Positions 12,069 to 23,269 of a stretch of 64,000 nucleotides of DNA are shown here, in pieces. The position numbers and the translations under genes are program-made. Source of the DNA: Aquarana catesbeiana (taxonomy: Eukaryota; Chordata; Amphibia; Anura; Ranidae); assembly GCF_042186555.1 (NCBI RefSeq), contig NC_133336.1, positions 192,966,937 to 193,030,936 of the forward strand, written 5' to 3'. A model generated the notes under the pieces. That model searched no databases and was not told the DNA's origin. It was given only the letters and a program-made list of their open reading frames with translations. The number at the start of each line of letters is the position of its first letter. Position 1 is the stretch's first letter.

Positions 12069-12284
12069 TTAAAGCTGAACAGTTTCTAGTTTCTGCAAAA
12101 AAAAACCCTGTAAATTCACCACTGGCTCCACCTTGTGGTCAAATCTGATATTGCAGGCAAAATAACCGCTGGAGGCCAGAGCAGCTGTTTTGCAAAAAAC
12201 AGTCTGGTCGTGGGGGGGGGTAAATTTTCCAAAGATCAAATGGTTAAATGTCTTCCCTAGGGCTAAATTATATCATAATGATAT

Positions 12285-12440
12285 CAGCGACTCTGGAGTC
12301 CTTGAACAGCAGACCCCATCTAGGTGGCAGGTGGCGGGCTGCGGGCAGCGACTCTGGTGTCCTCGAGCACGGTGGACCTCATCTAGGTGGCGGGCTGCGA
12401 CTCTGGTGTCCTCAAGCATGGCAGACCCCATCAAGTGTCA
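12285..12440. repeat. Short duplicated module shared with 18640-18770
   Basis: The words 'gcagcgactctgg(a/t)gtcct', 'cccatctaggtgg' and 'ggcgggctgcg' recur two to three times here, and in inverted orientation at 18640-18770 ('ggggtccgccgtgctcgagg', 'acaccagagtcgctgcc'). This is a small dispersed repeat of unknown class; open frames through it are not genes. Confidence 0.4.
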
Positions 12441-12479
12441 AAAGTGTCTAATCTGTCTGCCGCAATGTCGCAGTCCTGC

Positions 12480-12717
12480 TAAAAATCTTTTCTTTTTTTA
12501 GTTGTCGACCTTTTTTTGTTTATAGCGCAAACAAAAAAGAACCCACAGAGGTGATCAAATACCACCAAAAGAAAGCTCTATATGTGGGAAAAAAAGGACA
12601 ATTATGTTTGGGTACAGCATCGCATGACCGTGCAATTGTCAGTTAAAGCGACGCAGTGGCATATCGCAAAAAAATGCCTGTTCATTAAGGGGGCAAATTC
12701 TTACGGTCCTTAAGTGG
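12480..12717 (-). mobile_element. TTAA-family relic, minus orientation
   Basis: Ends at TTAA (12718-12721) with the inward minus-strand reading CCACTTAAGGACCG, followed by the blocks typical of the family: 'tgcaattgtcagttaaagcg', 'ttgggtacagcatcgcatg', 'gtgatcaaataccaccaaaa', 'ttatagcgcaaa'. Only the terminal 240 bp remain. Confidence 0.6.
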
Positions 12718-12721
12718 TTAA

Positions 12722-13384
12722 TAGAGTTTGTGGTTCGGGTCCGAACTTTTTACATGTTCGGGAGTTCTGGTGCAAACCGAACAGGGGGGGGGGGGGGGGT
12801 GTTCGGCCCATCTCTACTCATATCAACAACACTGTTTAGAGGGGAATAAATAAGATACAAAGTATTTAATTTTATATCTTTTCTGTTTCGTTCATCAGCA
12901 GATCAAAGGGATTAACTTTAACCTGCAACCTGACAAGTAAAAAAAAAATTAGTCTTTAAGTTTTTTGGTTTCCAATAAAATGCTTGTTTAACCTCTTATC
13001 ACTTAATTTACTATAATCAGCCCTAATAAACGTCTTATTCTCCTTCTCCATTCAACTATTATTTTCCTGCTGATGTGTTTAGTTCTTTTTTTTTCCATTA
13101 ACCATTACTATTAAAATGTATTCTGTTTTTGTTTGTCTTTTCATTAATATTTTTACAACGTTTAACATCCATTAACACATTTAAAATTAAAAAAAGGGGG
13201 GGAGGGGGACCAAACACTTTATTTTATTTGTAAATACCTCTGTAATGGAATCATAATTTTTGTGTAATTTTAAACAGGACAAATTACAGAATAAAAACTT
13301 TTTATCTATAGTAACACTATTCATTTTTAAAGTAATAGTGGTCAAAAAAGGAAAAGTGCATTTGTTTCGTTTTATTGTCTAATG
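12722..13384. other. No gene; G run and AT-rich DNA
   Basis: A run of 18 G at about 12783-12800 follows a 'ttcgggtccgaac' segment and ends in 'ttcggcccatctctact', which may be the end of another short dispersed repeat. The rest (12830-13384) is AT-rich with no recognised features. Confidence 0.4.
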
Positions 13385-13433
13385 AAGCCTTTCTTAAGCC
13401 TCTTTTTACTCTTGAGGAACCCTTAAAATAATT

Positions 13434-13790
13434 GCCAGGTCTTGGGGATCCCCTGCTAAAATCATTTCATTGGGGGTCAGTGGGAAGAATGCCCCCCTTA
13501 CATTGTCGTCAGAACGCCACCCTTACAGATATCTAAAAGATCATAGGTGTCCATGCTCTGACGTTACCAGGTGGCATTGACCCCAGAACTATGCAGTTAC
13601 CCCTAAAAAAAAAATCAGGTCTTGGGGAACACCTGCTAAAAATATATTATCGGAGGTCAGTGAGAAGAATGTCCCCCGTCCTTAAATTGTCGTCAGAACG
13701 CCACCCTTACAGAGGTGATCATAGATAAGAACATAGGCGGCATGCTGTGACGTTACCAGGTGGCGTTGACTCCAGAACTATGCAGGTGCC
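13434..13790. repeat. Direct duplication of ~180 bp inside hAT-like element
   Basis: Two adjacent copies share 'caggtcttgggga', 'ggtcagtg(g/a)gaagaatg', 'tcgtcagaacgccaccctt' and 'gacgttaccaggtggc'. The segment around 'ggtcagtgggaagaatg' is the same text that forms the 31-bp minisatellite of the sister element at 51780-53500. Confidence 0.7.
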
Positions 13791-13857
13791 AATAAATGGA
13801 AGGTCAATCAGCCATAACTCAAGGAAAAGTTAGAAAGTTCTTGACCCTCCGTCTAGG

Positions 13858-14346
13858 ATGCCCACTTTCTGGGATAGAAATGGCTTCTTTTGCTGTAGAC
13901 GATGTCGAGCCTGCAGAGAGGTCAACAGGCCCCTTAGGGCTGTGGAAAATTTCAGGTCGACCTCCAATGGTAAAGAATTTGCTATTAACGAATTCATTAC
14001 ATGCAATACGTCGCATGTGGTCTATGCCCTCCAATGCCCGTGTGACTTGATGTATATCGGTCGCACAAAAAGGCTTTTAAGAGTAAGAATTGCAGAACAC
14101 ATAGCCAACATCAAACTGGGCTTCAAAGATCATAGTGTGTCTCTGCATTTCAAGCTTGTACATAACCAGGACCCGTCGGGTCTTAAGTTTTGGGGCATTG
14201 ACCACCTTAAGCCGAAATGGAGGGGCTCCCACTTGGTCCGTGACCTCTCTAAAAGAGAGACTCAGTGGATATTTTTGGCTGACACTTTGGTGCCAAAGGG
14301 GTTAAACGTTGACCTAGACATCAATTGTTTTATCAGTGATTCATAG
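13858..14346 (+). pseudogene. C-terminal GIY-YIG endonuclease part of PLE protein
   Basis: The 162-residue open frame carries a cysteine cluster (FCCRRCRACR, residues ~10-20), then the GIY-YIG core: HVVYALQCPC (~53-62), MYIGRTKRLLRVRIAEH (~65-81), and the PLE-typical ending LNVDLDINCFI. The order matches the PLE protein at 57281-60695 (YKCQRCLPC, HVTYVIECPC, YVGRTTRPLYVRIREH, LDIDLNCFI), but it is a different family by sequence. In PLEs this nuclease nicks the target for priming. The frame is intact over this stretch but has lost the reverse transcriptase and cannot work alone. The start at 13858 is only the first ATG, not a real start. Confidence 0.8.
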
Positions 14347-15169
14347 ATGCAATTTTAATATTACTATAGTTTTGTATTATTTTAATATTAATGATTGCAA
14401 TGTAGGTATATGAGTAATATTTATCTTTGTTATTCAGTTCTTTAATTACTTTACTAATCCTAATTGGTATTGATCTTAATTAGTATTAATTCGATTGCAT
14501 TATTATCTCTATGGTCCTTAGTATGGCTTTTATATAAGTGTGTTATATGTCATTGTTTCCGGCTCATGGGTTTTATTTATATTATTTATATTTATTTATA
14601 TAGATTTATAATGACGTTTGGTTTACATTAACCAATATTATCTGTATATCTTTTTACTCGCTTATGATTATATTTCTTTTTTTAATGTATACTGTTAAAA
14701 AGAAATATGCTTAAATATGTCGTTACAATTATGATCTGCAAATGGTCATTCTACTGCAATTATTATGCTGCATTGGTTCCTAGTATTGTGTTTAATTTGC
14801 TCTTAGTGCCTTGTGTAGTCCGCATATTTTTTATTTATTTATTTATTATTTGCATAATTTTGCCTGTTTTTAATTATGATAGCGGCACTTCGTATGTTAA
14901 TCAGTACGTATGCCGGTTAGTGGTTTTTTGTGCCAATGTGTGCTATGTGGACGTGTATGATGAGCGATTACTCATCTCACGGATCCCAACACACTGTCAC
15001 TGCCATTCATTACGTGCAGTGAGGTTACACACGCCCCCTCCCACTTTTCCTTATGCTTAATCACCGCTTGGCTACAGGTCTGGCGTCGTGCGCCTGACGT
15101 CTGACTTGCTGCTGTATGATTGGCGGTCAGGATTGGGGCGGGTGTTATAAGCCTCTCATTGTGCCGTGT

Positions 15170-15222
15170 AGCCACGCCCTCTGTCGAAGTCAGGATATGA
15201 CGAAACGCGTCAGGGCGTGGCT
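15170..15222 (+). ncRNA. Hammerhead-ribozyme-like motif with long stem I
   Basis: Stem I is an 11-bp perfect pairing (AGCCACGCCCT, 15170-15180, with AGGGCGTGGCT, 15212-15222). The box is CTGTCGA (15181-15187; consensus CUGANGA, A6 changed to U). Stem II GTC (15189-15191) pairs with GAC (15199-15201); then GAAA (15202-15205), palindrome ACGCGT (15205-15210) and C at the cleavage site (15211). The A6 change probably weakens or removes activity, but the fold is clearly kept. Confidence 0.65.
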
Positions 15223-16307
15223 TACACGACGCCGGAAGTGAGGTTTGCGTTCCACCACAGCCCGATCTACAACCAGGAAGTGATCTGTTCCCCTGGGCAC
15301 CGAGCCGGCTGATCCTTTGAATGGTGACACGCAGCCTTTTCTATTTTCATGCTTGTTTGACTGTTTTATATGTACGTATATTGATTGAAGGGTTTTTAGA
15401 AGATTTTGGGTTTTGGCTCCAATAAACAGAATTACGCTATGTGCATACTTCTTTTCTTTTTGCCTATCTGTGTGGAGTTGTGACCCCCCCTGAAAACCCC
15501 CCGGAGTGGGATTGAGAGAGAGGTGATGAGGAGATCTTTTTATTCTTGGAGGCTTGTTATTATTTGCAGATCTGGTGAGTCTGACCCCCTAGGGGGAGAG
15601 TGTCAACACAGGGTGATACTTCACTGACCGGTGGAAGGCGCACACTGGGATACGGCTGTATTGTCACTTATGGACTGTCCTCTGACCACTTCACGGACTC
15701 TCTACTTCTCTGTGTGATGTTTTTATGCGTAGTTGGCCGCATAATTTCCTATGTATTTTTGCTCAACAATAGCGCTGTTTTATAGTGTATGTTTACCTCT
15801 ACAGTTTATGCTATTATTGTCATTTTATGTAATATTTTAAACGGCTGCTGTCCTTTAAAAGACTCAGTTTAGATACTGTAAGTCTTTTTATACCTGTAAT
15901 TTCCAGTCTGTAGTTCTAGCTCTGCTTAGAAGCATTAACTAAATCCATTTTGGCGCTGAGTGGTGTGCTGCAGGCCTGAGCAAACCCATCCCCACATAAC
16001 TCAAGGAACCCCTAAAAACTTCTGGAGGAACCCTAAGGTTCCACAGAACCCTGGTTGAGAATGGCTGGTCTAAAGCTTGATACACACAATTACAATTTTC
16101 TTTAGATTTTCCAAAATCATATAATATGAGGTCAAACCTAAACACTTTCAATTTGTATGCAATCAGGTAGGCCCTTGCACTACATAGCTGAAGGTAAATC
16201 TAAAGGAAATCGAACAACAATAGTTGTGTATAGCATGTATCTAGCTTCAGGATAAAAAAAAAAACTATTTTTTGGGCAATATCACAAAAATAAAGCCTGT
16301 TTTTTCC

Positions 16308-17183
16308 TTAAAGAGGAGGTCCACTTAAACAAAAAATATAAAAAGCCAGCAGCTACAAATACTGCAACTGCTGACTTTTAATACATGGACACTTACCTGT
16401 CCCAGGGTCCTGCGATGTCGGCAGCCGAAGCTGATCGATCGCTCGTCTCCCTACTGCGCATGCGCGAGTCGCGCTGCGCGTCTCCACTGGTCCCCGTTGT
16501 GTTGTGGGAACTGTGTATTTCCCAGAACACAACGAGGGTGGGCGGGCATTTGCGGCTAGCTATTCCCGGAAGTGGGTGCAAATACCTGTATTATACAGGT
16601 ATCTGCACCCCCCTCCCCCCTGAAAGGTGCCAAATGTGACACCGGAGAGGGAGAGGAATCCAATGAGCGGAAGTTCCACTTTAGGGTGGAACTCCGTTTT
16701 AAAACAACAATATATTTATTACCTTGTTCTCTTAAAGCCGAGTTCTACACAAAAATGGAACTTCCGCTATTCGGAACCCTCCCCCCCTCCGGTGTCACAT
16801 TTGGCACCTTTCAGGGGGGAGGGGGGTGCAGATACCTGTCTAAGACTGGTATTTGCACCCACTTCCGGGCCTCTTACCGTCCCCCCGTGCTGTCTGCTGG
16901 GACACACACGGGTCCCAGAGACAGCAGGGACCATTCACATTGCGCAGCGCGACTCGCGCATGCGCAGTAGGGAACCGGGAAGTGAAGCCACAAGGCTTCA
17001 TTTCCTGATTCCCTTACCGAAGATGGCGGCGGCAGCATCCGAGGATCAAAGGACGGTTCGGCCTCGAGTGCCCACATCGCTGGACCCTGGGACAGGTAAG
17101 TGTCCTTATTTTAAAAGTCAGCAGCTGCAGTATTTGTAGCTGCTGACTTTAAAAAAAAAAATTTTGCGGGACTCCCACTTTAA
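16308..17183. mobile_element. MITE with TTAAAG/CTTTAA ends and internal inverted repeats
   Basis: Left TTAAAGAGGAGGTCCACTT faces right GGACTCCCACTTTAA. Inner blocks are also inverted: 'gccagcagctacaaatactg' near 16345 against 'cagtatttgtagctgctgac' near 17130, and 'gaagttccactttagggtgg' near 16670 against 'ccgagttctac...ggaacttccgc' near 16740-16770. It is a long fold-back MITE, possibly with a second copy nested near 16680-16770. Non-coding; open frames here read the palindrome on both strands. Confidence 0.6.
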
Positions 17184-17184
17184 G

Positions 17185-17402
17185 TAATGACAAACTTATT
17201 GCTGAATAGCCAGGTCCATAGCAAAATTTTTAAAAATTGCTCTGGTCCACGGGGGGTGAACGGGTGTCAGAGAGGGGAAGTGGCTAGACCCAGGACTTTG
17301 AATCTTTTCATTATTAATCCCTTTTTTGTTTTCTGTTGCATTATTGTCTGTTTCTTTTGTAATACCATTTTCTGTAAATAATTTGTTTGCATCGTATGAC
17401 CT

Positions 17403-17441
<39 letters not shown>

Positions 17442-18285
17442 ACTACTTCCCCTCTCTCACACCTGTTCACCCCAATTTTTTGCTATTTTGCTATGGGCTA
17501 TTAGGCAATACATTCGTTATTACTTTTTTTTTTTTTTTTTTTTTTTATTCATAAGATTTGATTAGCTTTCAAAAGAAAAATACATCATTGCAGACATTAT
17601 CACACTTATATATAAGTATACCATCTATAGTCTTAGTCTTAAAATTTTCAGCCCCCCCCCCAAAAAACAAAACAAAAAAAAAACACAAAAACCCATCCCT
17701 ATAAATTTGTCATTACTTAAATAACAAGGTAATAAATATATTGTCGTTTTAAGGACAAACAAGGCTTGCCCAAAAAATTGTATTAATTTTTTTTTACATC
17801 CTAAAGCTGGACAAAGTTAAGACAATGGGCATCACATAGTTATTTCTTATAAAAGTGCCTATAAAAAACAAATCTTGGCTGATGCTCTTGGTTTGATGGT
17901 AAAAGAGGGCACTAGACTGCTGATACAATCTCTGTTTTCTGGTCCCTGAGGAGGGGGGTGGACAGAAATGGTCTGACCAATCAGAATGTCTGAGAAGTGG
18001 CCGATGAGATGTCACAGTGTTTATGATCATGAAGCTGCCACTCCCTCAGATACAGTTCTTTAAATGCATTCACTTTTCGAGTATGCCACGTCATGATCTG
18101 GCAGCCCACATATTATTGTGCAGCGTGCAATTTTCATTCTGGCGATACTAAAAATGCTATACCTCCGTTGGCAGGTCATATAGGAGGTGGAAGATGTCTA
18201 TTCTGCCTCCTGTATGGTAGCCTAGTCATGTGTGACTTTGAGCATTTCAGTATCTATCTTCTACATTCAGATATATAATCAATGG
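17185..18285. other. No gene; two long T runs and unassigned DNA
   Basis: T runs lie at about 17405-17437 and 17524-17547, with repeated 'tagcaaaatttttaaaaatt' / 'aattttttgctattttgctat' words around them suggesting a small inverted repeat (17215-17505). 17560-18285 has no recognised coding or repeat termini. Confidence 0.4.
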
Positions 18286-19450
18286 CAGTGGTGGCCATCC
18301 ATTAGGGGCGCACGGGCGCTGCCCCCTTATCCATGCGTCCCCTGATCTACATACAGGGCACCAGACTATGGATTCCAATAGGGGGGTGTTTATTTGAAGC
18401 ACATGATTAGAGCCAGAGGCTCAAATAGGCTTCAAAAAAGGCTGGGCTTGGGGCGCAAAGCACTATGCCCCGATCCCACCCAGTTGTGTGATGATAGCGA
18501 ATAAATATTCCCGATTTTCACAATAAATCTCCTCCCCGCCAATCAGGAAGCGGTTTGTGAGACCTGTTTCCTGATTGCCAAACGTCAAGGGATCCTATAG
18601 GACTCCTAGTGTTTAGAAGGAGAAGAGGAGACACACGATGGCTTGCGGGGCGGAAGCCACCATGGTGGAGGAGAGGACACCAGAGATGCTGCCCACAGCC
18701 CACCACCTAAATGGGGTCCGCCGTGCTCGAGGACACCAGAGTCGCTGCCTACAGCCCACTTACCGCCACCTATCCATACCAGGCTCTTTGGGACTGGTAT
18801 GGATTTTAAGGATAACCCCATACCAAAATAAAAAAATGGAAAAAAAACTGCGTGGAGTCCCCTCCAAAATCCACACCAGACCCTTATTCGAGCATGCAGC
18901 CTGGCATGCCAGGAAAGTAGGGGAGGAGCGAGCCTGAAACACATGCCCTCAACATAGGTGGGGTGCTTTGGGGCCCCAAAGCACCTTGTCCCCATGTTGA
19001 AGGGGACAAGGGCCTCTTCCTTTATTCTTAAAACCTGTGTGTGTGTTTTTATTTCTTTTTCACACTTTTTGTGGTGAATGAGTAGGGGTATAATGTACCT
19101 CATACTTATTCACATGGGGGATGTGGGATCTTGGGGCCCCCATGTTGTAGGGGGCTTCCAGATTCTGATAAGCCCCCTGCCCGCAGACTGCCACAGCCCA
19201 GGGTTGTAGGGAAGAGGCCCTTGTCTCCATCAACATGTTGAGGGCATGTGACCTGGTATGGTTCAGGAGGGGGGGCGCTCCCTTGCTCCCCTCCCCCCTA
19301 TCCTGACCTGCGAGGCTGCATACTCGGATAAGGGTCTGGTATAGATTTTGGGGAGGACCCCACACCATTTTTTTTTTAATCCTGGCATGGTGTTCCCCTA
19401 AAAATCCATAGCAGACCCAAAGGGCCTGCTATGGATTGGGGGGGACCCTC
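18286..19450. repeat. Dispersed frog repeat, class unclear
   Basis: Starts near CAGTGGTGGCC (18286), which resembles a hAT end, but no matching right end or 8-bp duplication was found. The body has repeated words: 'atggattttaaggataaccccat', 'agcatgcagcctggcatgcc', 'gtccccatgttgaaggg', 'aggggacaagggcctcttcc', some reappearing in variant form at 19130-19330. I recall this text as a repeat abundant in frog genomes. Long open frames here, such as one on the minus strand at 18606-19103, are readings of it. Confidence 0.45.
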
Positions 19451-20838
19451 CACGCCGTTTTTTATTATTATTATATTTTTCTATTGTCGGCAATGTTTTT
19501 TTTTTCTTCATTTAGCTGTCAGTGGGGAAGCCCGTTGACAGCTGATGACTTATCTGTTGTTAGGGATGCCACGGCCGGCTTCCCAGCCTGCTCCTTAATG
19601 ACCAACTATTTAGGCTTTTTACCCGAACGGGCGAACAGGCGATGTTCAGGCCAAACTTTAGAGCCAGCTCTAATACTGAGTCCGTTTTTTTTTTTTTTTT
19701 TACAGCAGCAGCCGCCAGAGCTACAGTGTACACAGCAACACTGACCGTGATTAATCAGAGTTGGGAATTGCTATGTAGTGGGATGGGGGGCCCTGGTAGC
19801 AGTGCAGGAAAGAGTGTGCTACACACGTCCTTTGTACTATGATGAATTTTTTGGGCGTGTGTAGCACATCCATTGTTGTGAACTAGTTAAAATGTATTTT
19901 CTTGTTTGATTGGAGTGCAACTCAATGGTAACTTGAATGCCTTGTTTTCAGGAATGTGGATAGGAAAGAGTGCAGCACAGGAATAAGAAATTACCTCATC
20001 CTGTATAGGAAAAGTCTTTAGGCTCCACCTCTGCTTGGCCTTATCACTTCAGTCTTCAAGTAATGGATGACGATTCCAAACATAATGAATAAAACACAAG
20101 CATATAATGTCAGAAATGTTTTATTCAATGTGTGCTCTGGCTGTATGTTTAGGGTCGTTGTCCTGCTGGAAGGTGAATCTCTTCCCCAGTCTCAAGTCTT
20201 TTGCAGACCCTAACAGGTTTTCTTCTAAAATTGCCCTGTATTTGGCTCCATCCATCTTCCCATCAATCCTGTCCAACTTCCCTGTCCTTGCTGAAAAAAG
20301 CATCCCCACAACATGATGCTGCCACCACCATGTTTCATGGTGGGGATGGTGTGTTCAGGGTGATGTGCAGTGTTAGTTTTCTGCCACACGTAATGTTTTG
20401 CTTTTAGGCCAAAAAAGACGGATTTTGGTCTCATCTGAACCAGAGCATCTTCTTCGATATGTTTGCTGTGTCCCCCACATGGCTTCTCGCAAACTGCAAA
20501 TGGGATTTCTTACGGCTTTCTTTCATTAATGTCTTTTTTCTTGTCACTCTTCCATAAAGGTCAGATTTGTAGAGAGCACGACTAATAGTTGTCCTGTGGA
20601 CAGATTCTCCCACCTGAGCTGTGGATCTCTGCAGCTCCTCCAGAGTCACCATGGGCCTCTTGGCTGCTTCTCTGATGAATGCTCTCCTTGCCCGGCCTGT
20701 CAGTTTAGGTGGACGGCCATGTCTTGTTAGGTTTGCAGTTGTGCCATACTCTTTTTATTTTCAGATGATAGATTGAAAAGTGCTCTGTGAGATATTTAAA
20801 GCTTGGGATATTGTTTTTATAACCTAACCCTGCTTTAA

Positions 20839-21948
20839 CCACTTTACGTTCGCGCTATAACCAAATGATGGCTACAGCGCGGACCTGAATTTCCGGGCGG
20901 CCGTCATAAGAAGTCATCCCCTTTGCGCGCTCCCCACGTGCCCCCTGCAGGGTGCGCGCGGCGTGCGTTGTGATCACCGAGTCACCGGGACTCGGGTGAT
21001 CACCGATCCGAGTAAGGGGCCGATCACAGCCCCTTACCACGTGATCAGCTGTCAGCCAATGACAGCTGATCACGCTTGTAAACAAAAGCTGACAGTGTGA
21101 GGAGAAAAAAAAGCCAATCATCTGCTTATGTTCAAGGAACATTGGTCCCGAAGAGAAAGGAGGCACATCTGCCTCCTCCTCTGCCACCTCTGTGCCAATC
21201 AGTACCCCCTGCCAGTGCCACCTGCTATTGCCACCTGCTAGTGCCCACAGTGCCACCTATCAATGCCCATGAGTGCAAACTATCAATGCCCACAAGTGCC
21301 ACCTATCAATGCCCACCAGTGGTGCCAATCAGTGCCTCATCAGTGCCACCTAGCAGTACTGCCTTTCAGTGTAACCTACCAGTGCCGATCTGTGCCCATC
21401 ACTGCCACCCATCAGTGCCCATCACTGCCACCTATTAGTGCCCATCACTGCCAGCTTTCAGTGCCACCTATTAGTGCCACTTCTCAGTGCCCACCAATGC
21501 CACCTATCAATGCCCTTCAGTGCCAACCATCAGTGCCATCTCTCAGTGCCGCCTATCAGTGCCCATCAGTGCAGCCCATTGGTGTCCATCACTGCAGCCT
21601 ATTGGTGCCCATCAGTGCAGCCTATCAGTGCCCATCAGTGCAGCCTCATCAGCGTACATCAATAATGGAGAAAAATTATCTGTTTGCAAAATTTTATAAC
21701 AAAATATTAAAAAATATATATATTTTTTTTAATTTGGTCTTTTAAAATTTTTTTAATCAAAAAATAAAAACCGCAGAGGTGATCAAATACCACCAAAAGA
21801 AAGCTCTATTTGTGGGAAAAAAATGATAAAAATTTCATTTGGGTACAGTGTTGTATGACCGCGCAATTGTCATTCAAAATGCGACAGCCCTGAAAGCTGA
21901 AAATTGGTCTGGACAAGAGGGGGGTTTAAGTGCCCAGTAAGCAAGTGG
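20839..21948. mobile_element. TTAA-flanked transposon inserted in Tc1
   Basis: Flanked by TTAA at 20835-20838 and 21949-21952. Inverted ends: CCACTTTACG on the left, and CCACTTGC read inward from the right. The target 'ctgcTTTAAacttctcc' is fully restored on removal, so boundaries are certain to the base apart from the duplication. Right-end text ('gtgatcaaataccaccaaaa', 'ttgggtacagtgttg', 'gcgcaattgtc') is that of the family seen at 12480, 29883 and 35704. No transposase. TTAA duplications and CCA ends suggest a piggyBac-like mobiliser. Confidence 0.8.
21185..21660. repeat. Irregular minisatellite, 'cagtgcc' words
   Basis: About 475 bp of imperfect tandem units of roughly 12-24 bp with 'agtgcccatca', 'agtgccacctat' and 'gcccatcagtgcagcc' variants. 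It lies inside the TTAA element and probably grew after or with it. All three plus frames stay open across it, giving repetitive C/P/S-rich peptides with no gene character. Confidence 0.8.
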
Positions 21949-22395
21949 TTAAACTTCTCCATAACTTTATCTCTGACCTGTCTGGTGTGTTCCTTGGCCT
22001 TCATGATGCTGTTTGTTCACTAAGGTTCTCTAGCAAACCTCTGAGGGCTTCACAGAACAGTTGCATTTATACCGAGATTAAATTACGCACAGGTGGACTC
22101 TATTTACTTATTAGGTGACTTCTGAAGGCAATTGATTCCACTAGATTTTAGTTAGGGGTATCAGAGTAAAGGGGGCTGAATACAAATGCACGCCACACTT
22201 TTCACATATTTATTTGTTAAAAATTTTTTAAAACATTTATCATTTTCCTTCCACTTCACAATTATGTGCCACTTTGTGTTGGTCTATCACATCTCAATAA
22301 AATACATTTACGTTTTTAGTTTTAGTTTTTTAGCAACATAACACAACGTGGAAAATTTCAAGGGATAAAAATACTTTTTCAAGGCACTGTATTTA

Positions 22396-23265
22396 TGGAA
22401 AAGTTTCCAAGATTAGCAAAAGTACATTTACTCCTCCTCTCCCCTCATATTTAGGAATCATAAATATTAAATATATAGTATAAATAGATAGATAGATAAG
22501 ATACACATAATATACAGTATTACACCTGACCTCACCATTACAGCTCCCTAAAGACATGTGACTGGACACACCAAAGCCATACTGATTTATTTAGCAAACC
22601 CATATTAGCAAATCAAACCTTTCCCCCTATAATTTCATATTTACCCTTAATCAAGAGACAATTAGAGGTCCCAATGGGTTTGGGGTATAAGAAAATTGAT
22701 AGGAAAGGCTTTTGTGCTTCCCACCAATGCATTCCTTAAAACTCCAGAAAAAAATCACTTTTAAAAAATCCACAATTTGCAGCAGGTATTTTATGTGGCC
22801 ATGGCTCATTTAGCAGCTTCTCCGGAGAGTAAAGAAGAATTATACTGTTAGCAAGCTAGCTAGAAAAAATATGTTTGTTTCATTAACATTATTTTCCAGC
22901 AATTTAAACATTTTTGTGATCCAGTGTTTCAGCACATGTGAAATATAAATTATTGTATATTGTATGCAAACTAAAGGTGACATTTGAGATTGTTTTTGGT
23001 TTAAAAATGTTGATCTACCATTGTTTGTAAACTGCCGAAATTAAAAAAAAAAAAAACAAGCTTGGTAATTTTCCTGGGCCAAATAGGCTTTGGTAAATTC
23101 CACTGCCACCCAACCTTTCTATTCTAAAAGGCCCTATGCAACTGCTCCTGTCTAAACCCTGTACCTGATGAGTACCATCCTCTGAAGTTCTTAGTGAGGT
23201 AGCTTGCATAGCACAGAAACATGGGTCAACAGCCATCAGTCCCTTCCAAGAAGATGTAAAAAACC
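22396..23265. other. No gene recognised
   Basis: Mostly AT-rich single-copy-looking DNA with a short GATA run (22483-22500). No domain-bearing frame, no paired termini. It follows the right end of Tc1 and is the target DNA of that insertion. Confidence 0.4.
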
Positions 23266-23269
23266 TTGC

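Larger units (their letters stand above)
13827..15994 (+). mobile_element. 5'-truncated Penelope-like element, 14-bp target duplication
   Basis: Both sides carry CATAACTCAAGGAA (13813-13826, 15995-16008), perfect over 14 bp. Removing the insert and one duplicate restores continuous hAT-family text that matches the sister copy near 53600. Contents in order: the endonuclease end of the PLE protein (to 14346), 3' UTR, a hammerhead-like motif (15170-15222), AATAAA (15420), and a tail to 15994. The reverse transcriptase is missing, so this is a typical 5' truncation. It is single and not inverted, unlike the copies at 3, 43 and 48 kb. Confidence 0.8.
13385..16067. mobile_element. hAT-like non-autonomous element carrying a PLE
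   Basis: The ends are inverted: AAGCCTTTCTTAAGCC on the left and, inward from the right, CAGCCATTCTCAACC. They are flanked by GTCTAATG (13377-13384) and GTCTAAAG (16068-16075), an 8-bp duplication with one mismatch that fits the nTnnnnAn pattern of hAT targets. Without the PLE at 13827-15994 it is about 500 bp, mainly two direct copies of a ~180-bp module (13434-13612, 13613-13790). It belongs to the same family as 50838-53644. No transposase. Confidence 0.7.
20121..22004 (-). pseudogene. Broken Tc1 transposase
   Basis: The N-terminus (MKAKEHTRQVRDKV) ends at 21953 where the TTAA element enters; reading resumes at 20834. A clear stretch at 20431-20652 (VTLEELQRSTAQVGESVHRT...) is the second helix-turn-helix region. 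The catalytic region has further frameshifts and stops: HGGGSIMLWGCFF is in one frame at ~20330 and LEENLLGSAKDLRLGKRFTF, DNDPKHTA (second catalytic D) in another at ~20150-20200. The third acidic residue lies beyond the truncation. It cannot be active. Confidence 0.85.
20121..22389 (-). mobile_element. Tc1-like transposon, 3'-truncated, invaded by a TTAA element
   Basis: On the minus strand the element begins at its TA-flanked terminus (TA at 22390-22391; inward CAGTGCCTTGAAAAAGTATT) and runs through a promoter-distal UTR to a transposase start at 22004. The left end near 20121 breaks off inside the C-terminal half of the transposase, so the second terminal repeat is lost. A TTAA element (20839-21948) interrupts the N-terminal coding part; removing it restores a typical Tc1 reading (MKAKEHTRQVRDKV, then AGLGYKN). 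Confidence 0.85.

Noticed and set aside
18606..19103. 165-codon minus-strand frame
   Set aside because: Composed of dispersed-repeat modules shared with 12285-12440; no gene signs.
18286..19800. hAT element starting CAGTGGTGGCC
   Set aside because: No inverted right end or 8-bp duplication could be found, so only a dispersed repeat is reported.
21097..21745. Four overlapping plus-strand frames rich in C, P and S
   Set aside because: Readings of the 'cagtgcc' minisatellite inside the TTAA element; all frames are open because the unit lacks stops.
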